Positions 52,701 to 64,000 of a DNA stretch of 64,000 nt are shown piece by piece. Every line of letters begins with the position of its first letter. Position 1 is the first letter of the stretch. Origin of the DNA: Tausonia pullulans (lineage: Eukaryota > Basidiomycota > Tremellomycetes > Cystofilobasidiales > Mrakiaceae); the NCBI GenBank assembly GCA_951802195.1, contig OX637621.1:62001-126000 (forward strand). Reading direction: 5' to 3'. A program made the position numbers and the translations under genes. The notes beneath the pieces were generated by a model. The model worked only from the letters and a program-made list of their open reading frames with translations. It was not told where the DNA came from and searched no databases.

Positions 52701-55700
52701 AAAGGCACATCGACAACCCCAGCCCCGGTCGGGGAATCCTGGATAACACGACCGAGCTCGGCGATGTGCGACTTGTACATGATCGGTCGCCACTTAGAGA
52801 TGGTCGTCAGGATGAGTCGAGCATTTTCCGAGGCAACTTTAGCGGCGTCCTTGTATTCTGCCGGGCCGGTCTTGCAGAGCCGCTGGATAAGGGTCGGGAT
52901 TGAGGTCCGATTGATGATGGGGAACGAGGTGCGTCGAAGGATGATGGTCATAGTCGGGAGAATGTCGGCGGGACACCGCTTGGCGAACTCGGCCTACAGG
53001 AAGACGAGGTTGGGTCGGACGTTGCAAAGGCAGTCCGGAGGAAAAGACTTGAACGTACATTAATCTTCACAAGCGTCTTGAGGTCCGTTTGCTCGTCTGA
53101 CGCGGCCTTGAGGAGTTTGTACAACCGGCCCTCGTTCTCGTCGGCAAACTTTTTGAGGTCAGTCGCGGCCTTCTGACCGTCGGGGAACGACGCTGTAGAA
53201 GAGAGAGCGTCAGAGACCCGCATCAAGCGAACGAAGGAATACGACCCCACTCACGTTGCAAGAAGGCAATGATGCTGTTAAGGCGCCGTGTGATGGTCTC
53301 CTCGTTCTCGTCCATGGTTCCTCCCTGAATTGAGGTCACCCATCAGCATGGCCTCCAAGCTCAGTGGGTCTCGTTCCATCTACATTGTACTCGACAAACG
53401 CCCGCAGAAGGTGGCTGTAGTAGATCTTCAGCCTGGAGAATAAGAGAGCTCGTCAGTTGAAGGGAACTTTGCGGTGAACATATGAGAACGTCTGACTTGT
53501 TGAAACCAGCCGTGAATAGCAAGGCCTCCTTGCTCGTTGGCTCGAGATGACGCATGACTAGCAGCAGACGATCGACCCAGATAACCTCGTCGTCGCCCTT
53601 GGCTGGTAGAGGCAGGATATAGGTGAGCAGGCTCTGCTCAATGACCTCTCTGTGTGCGCGTCAGAAATGACAAGTCAGCGTTACGTGGACGAGCGGTCGA
53701 GCTGACGGCCGTCCACCCACCTAGCTGGAGAAGGGGAGACTCGCATGCTCTTGATTAGCTCGTTCGGAATCCAGGCGAAGAGATCGATGGCTTGCGCGTC
53801 GCCGTCCTCGCTGGCGAGAAGGTGCGGATAAGGAGAAGTCAGCCCTCGAACGGAAACATCAGCCCAGGTGAGAGAGACGCACATTTCGGGATAGGCTAAG
53901 CTATAAATGCGCCCAATGCTGTGAATCGCGCTGCCTCGGACGGGATTCTGTTGTTGTCGGGGGAGGTATCCGCGAAGGGGGTCAGAAAGGTTCATTTGTG
54001 ACCGGGAGAGCCCGACTAGCCATGCACCTTCTTGTCCGTCATCCGGCTCGCGAGGATCTGCAAGGTCTCCTTGGAGACGTGGTGACTCATGTCCTCGTAG
54101 TCGAGGTGGCCGAGGACCCGGCAAGCGGTCTCGCGGACAAATTCGTCCCCGTCGTTAAGCTTGGTCCGCAACAGGGCTGAAAACGAGGAGCAATCACAGT
54201 CAATTGGCCGCCCAAGAAGACAGACAGACGAATTTATACTGACGCTCCACCTCTGCCTTGAGGTCCAAGCCTCCCGACCCGGGGACGCCCAGTAGCTTGC
54301 CGACCTTCTCGACCCAGACCTTGCGGATCTTGCGGTCGGCCTCCTTGGACCGGTCGAGCCAGGCATTCCATGACTTGCGGCTCTTACTGACGACCTCGCT
54401 TCCTCGAGGCCCACACCAGACCTCGCCCATGGTCTCGACGGCGAGAAACCGGTGTGTCTGGTCCGGGTTCTGGAGCTCCTCCTCAAGAACGACGAGTGTG
54501 AAGAGGAAAGGGAGCGGGCAGTGGCGAGCGATGGATCGCATGAGGGCATGGGCGTGGTTGAGGGTCGAGAGGCTAGCGGCGTGCGTCGTCTTGGCTCCCT
54601 TCCTTAGGCGTTGCTTGGTCGGAGAGCGTCGCTTTGGCGATGACTCGGGCTCGGATATGTCTTCGGAAGATGAGTTGGGATGCTCAATCGAGGGATCGAC
54701 GAGGATCTCGGTGAAGTACTGTGCCAAGGGGAATAAGTGAGTCAGGAAATGGGGACGATGGCCAGGAGGAAACGTGTCGACTCGACACTGACATTGGCAA
54801 AGCTTCGGCCGACTTTGTCAGCCGGTGCGTGTTTATACTCGTGCTCGCAGACGGCGATCGCGAGCTCGAGGCATCGCGGATGGTGAATCTGGATGCGACA
54901 AAGGTCAGCAAAAGAAAAGGATCAACGCGACGCGTGGACGCACTATGCGATCGTCTTCGAACTGCTGAAGCAAGATGGATCGAATTTCGGGCGTGACAGG
55001 CCCAGCCTCATCGATGAGGGAAGTGAGGATGTCGAGCATGTAGTCCGTGAGGGTCCTGGGCAGCTCGTACCTACAGGAAGAGAACCCGCAATCAGCGACA
55101 TCGTCCTGTCAAGTCGCGTCGAACCACACTCACCGGACGAGATCGAAGAAGATCCGGAACAGCTTGACGACGAGAGAATCCTCTCCGCCGCCGCCGCCGC
55201 TTAGACCATCTTCATCTTGCTCCTCGGCGTCGAGCATGAGAACGACGCTCTTGCACGTCGCGAGCTTCTCCAGCAGGTAATAATACTGGTTATAGAATTC
55301 GCTCTTCGTCGGGTGCTGAGGCGCGGCGGCTGCCCCCCCACGAGCGGCCGCCGTCTTTGACGGTCGGAGCTGGGACGAGATGAGGTTGAGGATGAACGCA
55401 AAGATGTCCTGTTGAAAGAGAGGGGATGAAGGAGTTGGGAGATGCGCCGTCAGTTCCGCGTCCTGGTGGAGGAGGGTTTAGATCGGAGCGCCGGGAAAGA
55501 CATCCGTTAACAAATGGTGGGAGGGAGACGGTACCTTGAGTCGCGGCGGGTCGTAGGGCGCGTTGGGGGCGTAGTACCGGAGGATGTCGGCGATGCAACA
55601 GGCTGCGTAGGCCTTGACGCCAGGGCTTTGAAGTACGCGCAAAATGAAGAAAGAGAAATTGAGGAGTGAAAGAGGAAAGAGAGAGAGAGGGGAAAGGAAA

Positions 55701-56052
55701 ATAGACCAGTAATCAGAACAAAGGGGAGAGAACATCTGACAAGCGCGCACGCGTCGTGGACGCACTCCTTGTGGAAGAGGATCGACCGGTGGATAAGCTC
55801 TGTGCGATAGCCATCCAACACCGACTTGTCTTCATAGTCCTTGTCCTCCTGGCTCAGTTCCTCATGCAGGGCCTGAGCGGGTGTAGCAAGGGACACGATG
55901 TCAGCGTCCCGACCAAACGAGCGAGGGTGGATGCATGCATGCGGGCGGACCTTGAGTTTCTTAAGGAGGGTGTCGGTTGTGATGCCCTTAGTGAGCAGTT
56001 TCTCGCGGTAATCAAACTTGGCCTTTGCCTTTGACTTCTGGGATTGCGACAT
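49742..56052 (-). CDS. PDS5: Sister chromatid cohesion factor PDS5
   Basis: A large gene of about 20 exons on the minus strand. It starts MSQSQKSKAKAKFDYREKLL. Blocks follow in the Pds5 order: SPGVKAYAACCIADILRYYA, PNAPYDPPRLKDIFAFIL, FYNQYYYLLEKLATCKSVVL, LVVKLFRIFFDLVRYELPRT, YMLDILTSLIDEAGPVTPE, PSIEHPNSSSEDISEPESS, HRFLAVETMGEVWC, DGDEFVRETACRVLGHLDYE, AIHSIGRIYSLAYPEM, LIRQSFLVLALMV-type HEAT repeats, and FAKRCPADILPTMTI. The C-terminus is basic and acidic in turn (KKSKAKSAPKPKAKS, RTTRRSAQE, DDEEMEE), typical of the disordered Pds5 tail. Pds5 binds Scc1-Smc3 cohesin with Wpl1 and controls cohesin release and acetylation by Eco1. The divergent neighbour is NAA15. Internal exon edges are approximate. 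Confidence 0.92.
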
Positions 56053-56559
56053 CCCGCAGAGGCAGAGGGTGGGGGTGGATGGATGGATGAATGGATGGAT
56101 GGAATGTGATGGTCAGAGGGAGGCGAGCAACGTCGAGACGCGTCAGGGAGGCACGCGAGGGGAGATGCTTGCTGCCGCGTCGTCGCCAAGGAGGACGCGT
56201 CCATTGTCATCTCCAAGGGTCCTATTTTATCTATTCTTAGTCTTGCGATACCAAGGGGAGGAAGAGACAAATAAAATTCAAGAAGCTAAGAGCTCGGGGA
56301 AAGCCTGTCGTTGGACGTGCGCGCAGTCGGTTGATGGCGCGCTACATACTGACGCTTGCGCCCATATTCTGTCTCACAAGGAAGGTCTCCAGGTCTTGTC
56401 CGTTCATTTCAAGGAATCTTGACTCATCTGATTTGTCGCCAGCGAAGTGTTGCATGTCGTCGTCAGTGACGCCTGGATCTCTCGCTGGCCGCCGTCTCTT
56501 TCGTCTCTCCCTCTCAACCGTCACCCCCGCCGCTTCTCGCCCGCTTCGCATCTCCCGCG
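56053..56559. promoter_or_regulatory. Divergent PDS5/NAA15 intergenic region with TGGA repeat
   Basis: 507 bp between the two start codons. A GGAT/TGGA tetranucleotide repeat lies at about 56077-56105, next to the PDS5 start. It probably works as a two-way promoter; no factor site is claimed. Confidence 0.45.
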
Positions 56560-59500
56560 ATGGCCCCCATTCGAGACCCTCGCCAGCTCCCGGCCAAGGA
56601 GGAGGCCCTCTTCCGCACGCTCCTCGTTCGTCTGCCCTCCCTACGTTGTGGCTCGGCGTGCAGCCGACGGCCAGCCCTCGCTGACTGGGCGCGCGCTCCT
56701 CCTTCCTTCTTGCAGTCCCAATATGAGACCAAGCAGTTCAAGAAGGTTCGCCGGCCTCCTTCCCTTGTTTTACTATGGACCGATCCCTGACTGCTCCGGG
56801 TGCCACAGGCTGTCAAGACGGCCGACTCAATCCTCAAAAAGTTCCCGGACCATGGCCGTGCGTCACTTGCTCTTGCGTCGGTTGTCTGTCGTCGTTGAGA
56901 GGCGAGTCGTCGGAACTGACGTTGACTTTGGTCTCCCTCCCTCTGCCTTCTCTCGATGCCGTCCGCTTGATGCCCATCATGTACAGAAACGATCTCGCTC
57001 AAGGCCCTCGTTGTCTTCCATACTCCGGCGTCTCCCGAGACCCCGTCCAAGACGGTCGAGACGAACGAGGCCGAGGGACTCGAGCTCGCGAAGCTCGGAG
57101 TCCGCAAGGACAGCGAGTCCCAGCTTTGCTGGCACATCCTTGGAATGTGCGTAGGGGACCTTTTTCAGATGGAGCGAGGCCTGTCCTTGGCCGACGACGA
57201 CGTGTCCGATTTCGGCTTCGACTGGCTTCCAACGACGCGTCCGGGGGCTACCGCAGCCTACGACCTTGTCTGTTCTTCGAGGGCGATGGAGTCTTCGATA
57301 GATACATACCATTGAGAGCTGCTCAGCCACCAAAAGACGGCACAGACGATCATCGCACCCATCCCGCGGCTCGCTAGAGTGCGCTTTCGTTTGGACGCTA
57401 GACTGACGTGCTCGTCTCCTTTGCTCAGGCTCCACCGGTCGCAGAAGAACTACCTTCTTGCCTCTAAATCGTTCAACCAGGCGCTTAAGGCGGACCCCAA
57501 CTCGCTCCAGATCCTGAGGGACAACTCGCATCTCTCCCTCCACCTCCGTAACTTCCCCGTCCACCTCGCCAATCGCATCACGCTCCTCCAGCTCCGGCCC
57601 AACGAGCGGAGAAACTGGGTCGCCCTCGCCGTCGCCTACGGCCTCAATGGAGAGCCCGAGCGCGCCGAGGAGGTCCTCAAGGGCTTTGAGGAAATGGTTA
57701 AGGTGCGGTATGCGGCTACCTTTGGATCCTTTGTAGTTCTGATCTGATCCTCTTTCTCAGGACCCTGAACCCTATGACTACGAGGAGTCGGAGCTTGTCC
57801 TTTTTCGCGTTCACCTTCTCATCGAGACGGGAAAGTACACTGAAGCCCTTGCTGCCCTCGAGGCTGGCGTCCGCGATCGGAGAGTTGTCGATACGGAGAG
57901 CTCGCTCAAGTACAAAGGTGGGTCGCTGCGGTCGCGTTCTCAGCAGAATTTCTTTGTCACTGACTAGAGCTACTTCCAGCGACCGCCCTCAACGCCCTTG
58001 GCAAGAAGGAGGAGGCCGAAGACTGCTATCGCGCGCTCCTTGAACAGAACCCGGATTGCCACAGCCACTACAAGGCTTTCATGGCCAACAAGGGACTCGA
58101 CCTTGGTACAGCGGCGCGCTTCTCGTTCTTGCATCTGGCCTCTCCGCTGACAAACTGCTTCTCGTAGACAACCTCACCGAGGAGACCCGATCGAAGGCCC
58201 TCCGCTCCTTCGAGCTCATCAGCTCGCTCTACCCGCGAGCGGGCGCACCCCGCCGGTTGGCTCTCAACATTGCCTCGGGCGACGATTTCCGCTCCCTCAC
58301 CGAGGCGTACATCAGCGCCGGCCTTGAGCGCGGCGTCCCCTCCCTCTTCTCGGACCTTAAGGCGCTCTATTCTGATCCTTCGAAGCGGCAGACCATTGGC
58401 GACATCGTTGAGTCGCTGCTCACGAAGCTCGAGACGTCAAACAACTTTACTGGAGGCGAGGGTAAGTCTGACGCGCTGTTGCTCTTCTCATTCTTGTCAT
58501 ATCGTGCTCATGCCTACTTCCTTACCTCCACAGACCACATTCAGCCCCCGACGACGCTCCTTTGGACCTACTACTTCCTAGCCCTCCACTACGCTCACCC
58601 GGCCTCCAACCGAACGCCTAACTACGAGCGTTCGCTCTCCCTCCTCGCCAAGGCGATCGAGCACACCCCGACGCTTCCCGAGCTCTACACCGCCCGTGCG
58701 CGTGTGCTCAAGTACGCCGGTGACGCCTGGGGAGCTGCCGTCTCGATGGAGGAGGCCCGCCGGCTTGACGGCCAGGACCGGTTCCTCAACTCCAAGGCCG
58801 GCAAGTACTGGCTTCGCGCCGGCCAGATCGACATGGCCGTCGACGTGCTTGGGCTCTTCACCAAGAAGGAGGCCCCGAGCCCTGCCGCGGACCTCGTCGA
58901 CATGCAATGCCTCTGGTTCCTCCTTGAGGACGCTCGGGCGCACGCCTCGGCTGGTCAGCTCGCCATGGCGCTCAAGCGGTATGATCAGATAGAGAAGGTG
59001 TGCTCTGGGCGCGCGTGTTTACTGATCCGCAACAGCAGCAGCTGAGATACTATCCCGCTCTCCTCAGGTCTTTGGAATCATGGATGACGACCAATTCGAT
59101 TTCCATGGCTACTGCTTCCGCAAGTTTACCCTTCGAGCCTACCTCGAGTGAGTTACGAACTTTTCAAGATCTTCGTCCGGTCGAACTCATCTGCCCTTTG
59201 CCTCTAGCCTTCTCAAGTGGGAGAAGGACCTCTACGCGACGCCGTCGTACGTTGAGGCTGCCCTCGCCGCATCGAGCATCTACGTCCGCCTCTCAGACGA
59301 CCCATCGCTCGCCAAGAGCTCGGAGTCTTCGTCGAATCGTGCGTCCCACCGCAGGCGTTGGTGTATTGGGACGAAGTACTGACCTCTCTCCCTCTTCCAA
59401 CCTCCCTCAGCCGACATCTGTACGGCGGACAAAAAGAAGGCTGAGCAGAAGGCGAAGAAGGCTGCTGCGAAGGCCGCGGCTGCCAAGAAGGGTGAGAACG

Positions 59501-60374
59501 CACCTTCAGACCTCCTTCAGCGAGCGGCGTCTGATAGTCCAGGTTGTTGAAACTCCCAGACGCGAAGCCCGACAAGAAGACTGCCAACGCCGTCGTCGAG
59601 CCCGCGCCTCCCAAGGACGAGGACCCGGTCGGTGCCAAGATGCTCGCGACGTCGGAGCCGCTCGAAGTTGCCTCCAAGCTCCTCAAGCGGCTTGAACTGA
59701 GTGACAAAGCCGGTAAGGACGCCAAGGTCTGGATCGGCATCTACGAGGTTGCCGTCCGAAGGAGTGCGTTCAGGTCATCTGTTGTTTGCTTCATTCTCCT
59801 TCCCGACTGACCCGAGACTGTCCCTCTTGCAGAGAGGTATCTCCAGGCTGCTCGCGCCCTCAACAAGGCGCACGTAGTCTCTCCCTCCTTCCCGGCACTT
59901 CAGACTGCGGTCGTCGATTTCCACCTCCGGACGTCCTCCCTGACGGACGTTGAGGCTCCCATTTCGAGCGTCGTGACCTCTACGCTCGCCTCTCTCCTCC
60001 CATCCAAAGACCCTCTCGCGCAAATCAAGTCGACCCTCTCGGCTCACCCGACATCGGCTGCTCATATCCTCGCGTCCGCCCGATCTCTGGCCCTCCTTGA
60101 CCAGCCCTCCTCGGATATCGAGTCGGTCGTTTTCCAGCTGCTCAACGAGCAGGTCGCCGCTTCCGTCTCCCTCTCCGTGGAGGCCCTCGCGTTCCTCGAG
60201 GGACGCAAGTCCGAGCGGGCCAGTGAATTCAGGCAGGCGAGCAAGCAGAGGTGGCCCATCGCGACGGCGTTCGCGACGGCTGAGGAGGCGAAGCAGCTGA
60301 GGGCGCAGTGGAGGGAGAGTGAAAAGGTCGAGGCGGACAAGAGGAAGGAGAATGGGAACGGCGTTCCGATCTAG
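56560..60374 (+). CDS. NAA15: N-alpha-acetyltransferase auxiliary subunit NAA15 (NAT1), NatA complex
   Basis: The start MAPIRDPRQLPAKEEALFRT is followed by SQYETKQFKK, AVKTADSILKKFPDHG, ETISLKALVVFHTP, LAKLGVRKDSESQLCWHILG, RLHRSQKNYLLASKSFNQAL, ADPNSLQILRDNSHLSLHLR, RITLLQLRPNERRNWVALAV, a TPR array typical of Nat1. Further on are NTLPELYTARARVLKYAGDA-type repeats, ADLVDMQCLWFLLEDARAHA, DQFDFHGYCFRKFTLRAYLD, the Lys/Ala-rich segment TADKKKAEQKAKKAAAKAA, then DEDPVGAKMLATSEPLEVAS, the conserved block before the last helices. NAA15 wraps NAA10 and anchors NatA to the ribosome. The catalytic partner NAA10 is at 11594-13103 in this window. About 12 exons; small joins near 57150-57430 and 59340-59560 are inferred. 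The end at 60374 is an unbroken exon. Confidence 0.94.
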
Positions 60375-60770
60375 ATCTCTCTCTCGCTTTTCTAGATGAA
60401 TATCGAGTTTGGACTGGGTGTGATGAAGAGGGGATGGTGGTGGCGCATGAGCGGGCGGAAAGTTCATGTGACAGCGAGCGCGCGCGCCTTGCCGCTTGTC
60501 TCACGCAAATAGTCGGATCGCCGAGACGAAAGAGACAGGGCGGGAGATACATTCTCAAGGCGAGATGACGACGCCAGCGCCGCTGTCTTGTCTCTTTATA
60601 GACACGAACGAGGAGGGATTTTCCGCCCAACACGTCATGCTAAAAGGGACTCGCCATCCCTCGGAGTAAGGCCGATGCGACTGGGAGGGCGGGAGGGGGG
60701 GAAAGAACGGCGGCCTCTTCTGTCACCTTCCAACCATCTCAACCCTCTCCCTCATCCTCTCTTTCCAGCC
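60375..60770. promoter_or_regulatory. NAA15-to-glutamate decarboxylase spacer
   Basis: 396 bp in tandem arrangement hold the NAA15 3' UTR and the decarboxylase promoter. A TTTATA-like element lies near 60595, and CT-rich sequence precedes the ATG at 60771. Confidence 0.4.
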
Positions 60771-63700
60771 ATGCTTAGCCGTCATATCGTTCCCGAGAAC
60801 CTCATCGAGGCCGCGAACAAGCACGCTCACAAGGGCCACACCCATCGCCAGACCACGACCTCGTCATACGGGAGCCGCTATGAGTCCCAGGTCGAGGTCC
60901 CCAAGTTCAGGATCCCCCCCCAGGGCTGTCCGGCGAACCAGGCGTACCAGCTTATCCACGACATGACTGAGCTCGATGGACGCGTGGGTGCTGTCACATT
61001 TCATAGGCAGAAAGCTTGCGACTGACATATTGGGTCTGCGAACTGACGACGCCTCGCTCCATCGCTTGTGTTCTGACGATGCAGCCGAACCTCAACCTTG
61101 CTGTGAGTCGCATCAAATGGATCCCTGTGGCCAACAGATCCCTGATCCTTGCTATCCCCCTTGGATAGTCCTTCGTTCACACCTGGATGCCTGAGGAGGC
61201 CGACAAGTGAGTCTAGATCAACATGCTGCTTTCTCCGACTTGTAGATCGAGGCTAATACTCTCCCGCTCCCGCCCCAGGCTCATGATGGAGAACATCAAC
61301 AAGAACCTAGTCGACCAGGACGAGTACCCGTCGACGACGATGATCCAGACTCGCTGTGTCTCAATGAGTGCGTCCATGCATTTGCCATCGCACTTGGCAG
61401 ATGAGCTGATCTTGAAATCTCCCAGTCGCCGACCTCTGGCACGCCGAGTCTGCCAAGAAGGCCGTCGGAACTGCCACTACCGGATCGTCCGAGGCCGTAA
61501 GTTTGTGCCGGGAAGGACGGAGCAGACCAAATCTCACGCTGACGTAACAACGGTGGCAACGACGCCTCCCAGATCATGCTCGGCGGTCTCGCTCTCAAGA
61601 AAAGGTGGCAGGCCAAGAGGAAAGAGCAGGGAAAGTCGATCCACGAGCCTGGACCCAACATCGTCATGGCCGCGACGGCCCAGGTCGCCCTCGAGAAGTG
61701 AGATCCGTCTCGATCCCGGCTTGTCGGAACTTTTTTTAACTGATACCATCTGCCTCACTCGCCTCAGGTTCGCCCGCTACTTCGATGTACGTGTATATGC
61801 GTTCAGGAAATCTGGCAGAGGTGACGAGCTGACCACGATATTTCCAGGTCGAGGCCCGTCTCGTCCCGGTTACTGTTGAGTCCAATTACGTCATGAGCCC
61901 GAAGGAGGCCATGAAGTACGTCGACGAGAATGTATGTCCCTGTTACTCGTCTCATTCATTGGCCCAAGCTGACTTATCCTTGACCGATAGACGATCGGGA
62001 TCTTTGTTATCGTGAGTGCAGCTCTAAAAGAAGGATGAGCGCGTACACACGAGATGCTGACAGTGACCGGATTTTCTCCAGCTCGGATCGACCTATACCG
62101 GTTTGTCCCGAACGCTCTGCCTCTCGACTTTCATACCCTAACTTTTTGCGCCCTAGGCCACTTTGAGGACGTCAAGGGCGTGGCCGACGAGCTCGACAAG
62201 TACCAGAAGGAGACCGGCATTGACATCCCCATCCACGTCGACGCTGCCTCGGGGTATGTGCCTCTTGCTTGATGGGAATCTACTAGAGGGAGGCTGAGGC
62301 TGATCGCGTCGTCCGAATCTGTCATGCAGCGGGTTCGTTGCGCGTAAGTAGTGGCAAAGCGCACTGATTGTACAATGACTGTACCTGACCTTTTTTTCTT
62401 ACCTGTACCACCCAATCAGCCTTCGCCTACCCGAAGCACGTTTGGGACTTCAAGCTTCCCCGCGTCGCGTCCATCAATTCGTCTGGCCACAGTGCGCCTT
62501 GATACCTCTATTGACTACAAGCTCTGAATTGACACCCTCTTCCTTCAACAGAGTACGGCATGTCCTACGCCGGTATTGGATGGGTCGTCTGGGCACACGA
62601 GGAGAACCTCCCTAAGGAGCTGATCTTCGAGCTTCACTGTAAGTTGACAATTGCGCGACAGAAAGATCTCATACTGACTTACCTCTTTAAAGACCTGGGC
62701 TCTACCGAACTGTCGTTCAATTTGAACTTCTCGCGTCCAGCGCATCCGGTGTTGGGCAGCTACTTCAATTTGTGCATATACGCTGCTTTCATGTTCTGAG
62801 CACATCCTCAAACGGTTCTAACGTATTGACTCTCTTCTATTGCGTGCGCCCGCCCATGCAGCATCAACCTTGGCTTCAGCGGGTACCGCGCCGTCATGCT
62901 CAACAATCTTCGCAACGCTCGCACTCTCTCGAGGGCGCTTGAGCTCTCTGGTTACTTCATGGTCCTCTCGGATGTCCACCGCAGGGAAAAAGTGACGTCC
63001 AAGCAGTCTCCCGGGGAGAAGTCGAAGCAGCCCAAGGGATTTGATGAGGAAGATGATGCCGAACTGTTCAAAAAGTAAGTCCCGCACTCTGGAGTATTTC
63101 CTTTTCTCTCTGAAACCTTGAATTGACAATGGCTCCGAATCCACAAGGGGTCTCCCTGTTGTTTCTTTCCGGTGAGTTTGGTTCATTTTTCGTGGACCTT
63201 TGCAAGACTAACCTTCCGCCTCCGCAGCTTCACCGACGAGTTCAAGGAGGCGTACCCTGACATCAAGCAGTCCTGGATCCAGGAGCTTCTCAGGAAGGAG
63301 GGCTGGATTGTCCCCAGTGCGTGGTAGCCTCGTTGTTCTTGTCACGCCATCCCTTACCTGATTTCTCTCTATTTCTTAAGACTACGCGCTTGCCCCCCAC
63401 CTCGAGAACATCGACATCCTCCGCGTCGTTATCCGCGAGTCCATGACTGGCGAGGCTGTCGAGCGCCTTGTCGAGGCCATCGTCCACGTGGTCGAGACTC
63501 TCATCAACGAGGAGGGCCCCTTCGTTGCACAGCTAAAGTCGGAGCGCAGCAAGGGTCAAACTGCTCAGGACAGCAAGGGTACATCTTCGGATCTCCTTCT
63601 AATTTCCCAGAGTTTTCTCCTGACGTCTGGATCTGTTTCTTCTCCGAGCAGGGCCAGCCGTCCACACGTTGGGTACCAAGGACGGCTCACTCGAGAGGCA

Positions 63701-63829
63701 GATGGGCAGCCTTAACATCAGCAACGACACTCAGCATACGGGCACCTGTAAGTTGCCCCTCGTTCACTCGCGGTACCTACTCTGCCCCAGCTGATGGCAG
63801 TTCGCCCTCCAGACGCGAAGCAGTGCTAG
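60771..63829 (+). CDS. GAD1: Glutamate decarboxylase (PLP-dependent)
   Basis: A gene of about 15 exons. The protein reads [179 protein letters not shown], then [20 protein letters not shown] with the PLP-binding Lys in SGHKYG. C-terminal blocks are [60 protein letters not shown] and an end at TYAKQC. It converts glutamate to GABA and CO2 with proton uptake, feeding the GABA shunt and acid or oxidative stress tolerance. Length and motif order match fungal GADs; the Lys/Glu-rich insertion ([18 protein letters not shown]) is a local variation. The gene is complete within the window. Confidence 0.95.
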
Positions 63830-64000
63830 ATGTGGCTTCCCGTTGTGTATTGCTTCTGTGATTTGAGCCCTTGATTTGCCCTAATACAATACCCTCTGCA
63901 ACGAGTGAACGTGCACCGAAATGAGAAAAAGAGGCGTTGCGAGTGAGACTCAGAGGGCCTCGGCCGCACGCTCGCACGGCCACGGTGGGCCCCCCAGCCA
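63830..64000. other. 3' flank of the glutamate decarboxylase gene
   Basis: Nothing recognisable beyond the 3' UTR before the window ends. Confidence 0.5.

Noticed and set aside
56447-57154. 235-codon plus-strand frame over the start of NAA15
   Set aside because: Out of frame with the conserved NAA15 exons.
1-64000. CRISPR arrays, bacterial operons, rRNA genes, LTR elements
   Set aside because: No direct-repeat arrays, rRNA signatures, paired terminal repeats or capsid/integrase motifs were seen; the DNA is eukaryotic nuclear sequence.

Overview
The window looks like nuclear DNA of a GC-rich basidiomycete yeast or smut-like fungus, most likely Pucciniomycotina (Microbotryomycetes-like). The basis is many short GT-AG introns, dense gene packing, fungal and basidiomycete protein families (BCK1, DPBB-fold secreted protein, SGNH type II membrane protein) and an APE-type LINE. 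No species can be fixed from the sequence alone. All gene models were joined by eye from splice signals and family conservation. Where I checked frame phase exon by exon (SGNH protein, NAA10, COX2A, small secreted protein, NAA20, most of DRG2) the models are strong. Elsewhere only the outer ends and main domains are firm.

Layout. 1-1548: 5' part of an SGNH/PC-esterase-like gene (minus), cut by the window edge. 3044-3134: intron-containing tRNA-His. 3398-3487: decayed tRNA-like sequence. About 3160-9463: an almost whole non-LTR retrotransposon with ORF1 (two CCHC knuckles), a TAATG stop/start overlap, and ORF2 (APE endonuclease, RT, zinc finger) with one frameshift. 11594-13103: NAA10 (minus). 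13813-15398: a nuclear COX2A gene (plus), coding only the N-terminal membrane half of cytochrome c oxidase subunit 2. 15698-17770: DRG2/RBG2 GTPase (minus). 19572-20319: an unrecognised small secreted protein (plus). 21005-24478: amino acid permease (minus). 26132-27974: membrane-anchored, possibly APSES/Bqt4-like protein (minus). 28385-28455: permease exon relic. 29050-30629: secreted DPBB/expansin-like protein (minus). 31256-33367: YTM1 (minus). 33706-34716: NAA20 (plus). About 34960-35365: LINE relic. 35642-38254: RBM39-type splicing factor (plus). 38877-45507: BCK1-type MAPKKK (minus). About 47480-48450: second LINE relic, followed by a tRNA-Arg-like sequence at 48507-48580. 49742-56052: PDS5 cohesin factor (minus). 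56560-60374: NAA15 (plus). 60771-63829: glutamate decarboxylase (plus).

The main highlight is COX2A. The gene has a presequence, five exons and nuclear codons, and it stops twelve residues after the conserved QWYW segment, so it lacks the whole CuA domain. A separate COX2B, mitochondrial or nuclear, is predicted. Secondary points are three N-terminal acetyltransferase genes (both NatA core subunits and the NatB catalytic subunit) within 49 kb, exons of only 9-16 nt in several genes, and LINE copies lying beside tRNA or tRNA-like sequences.
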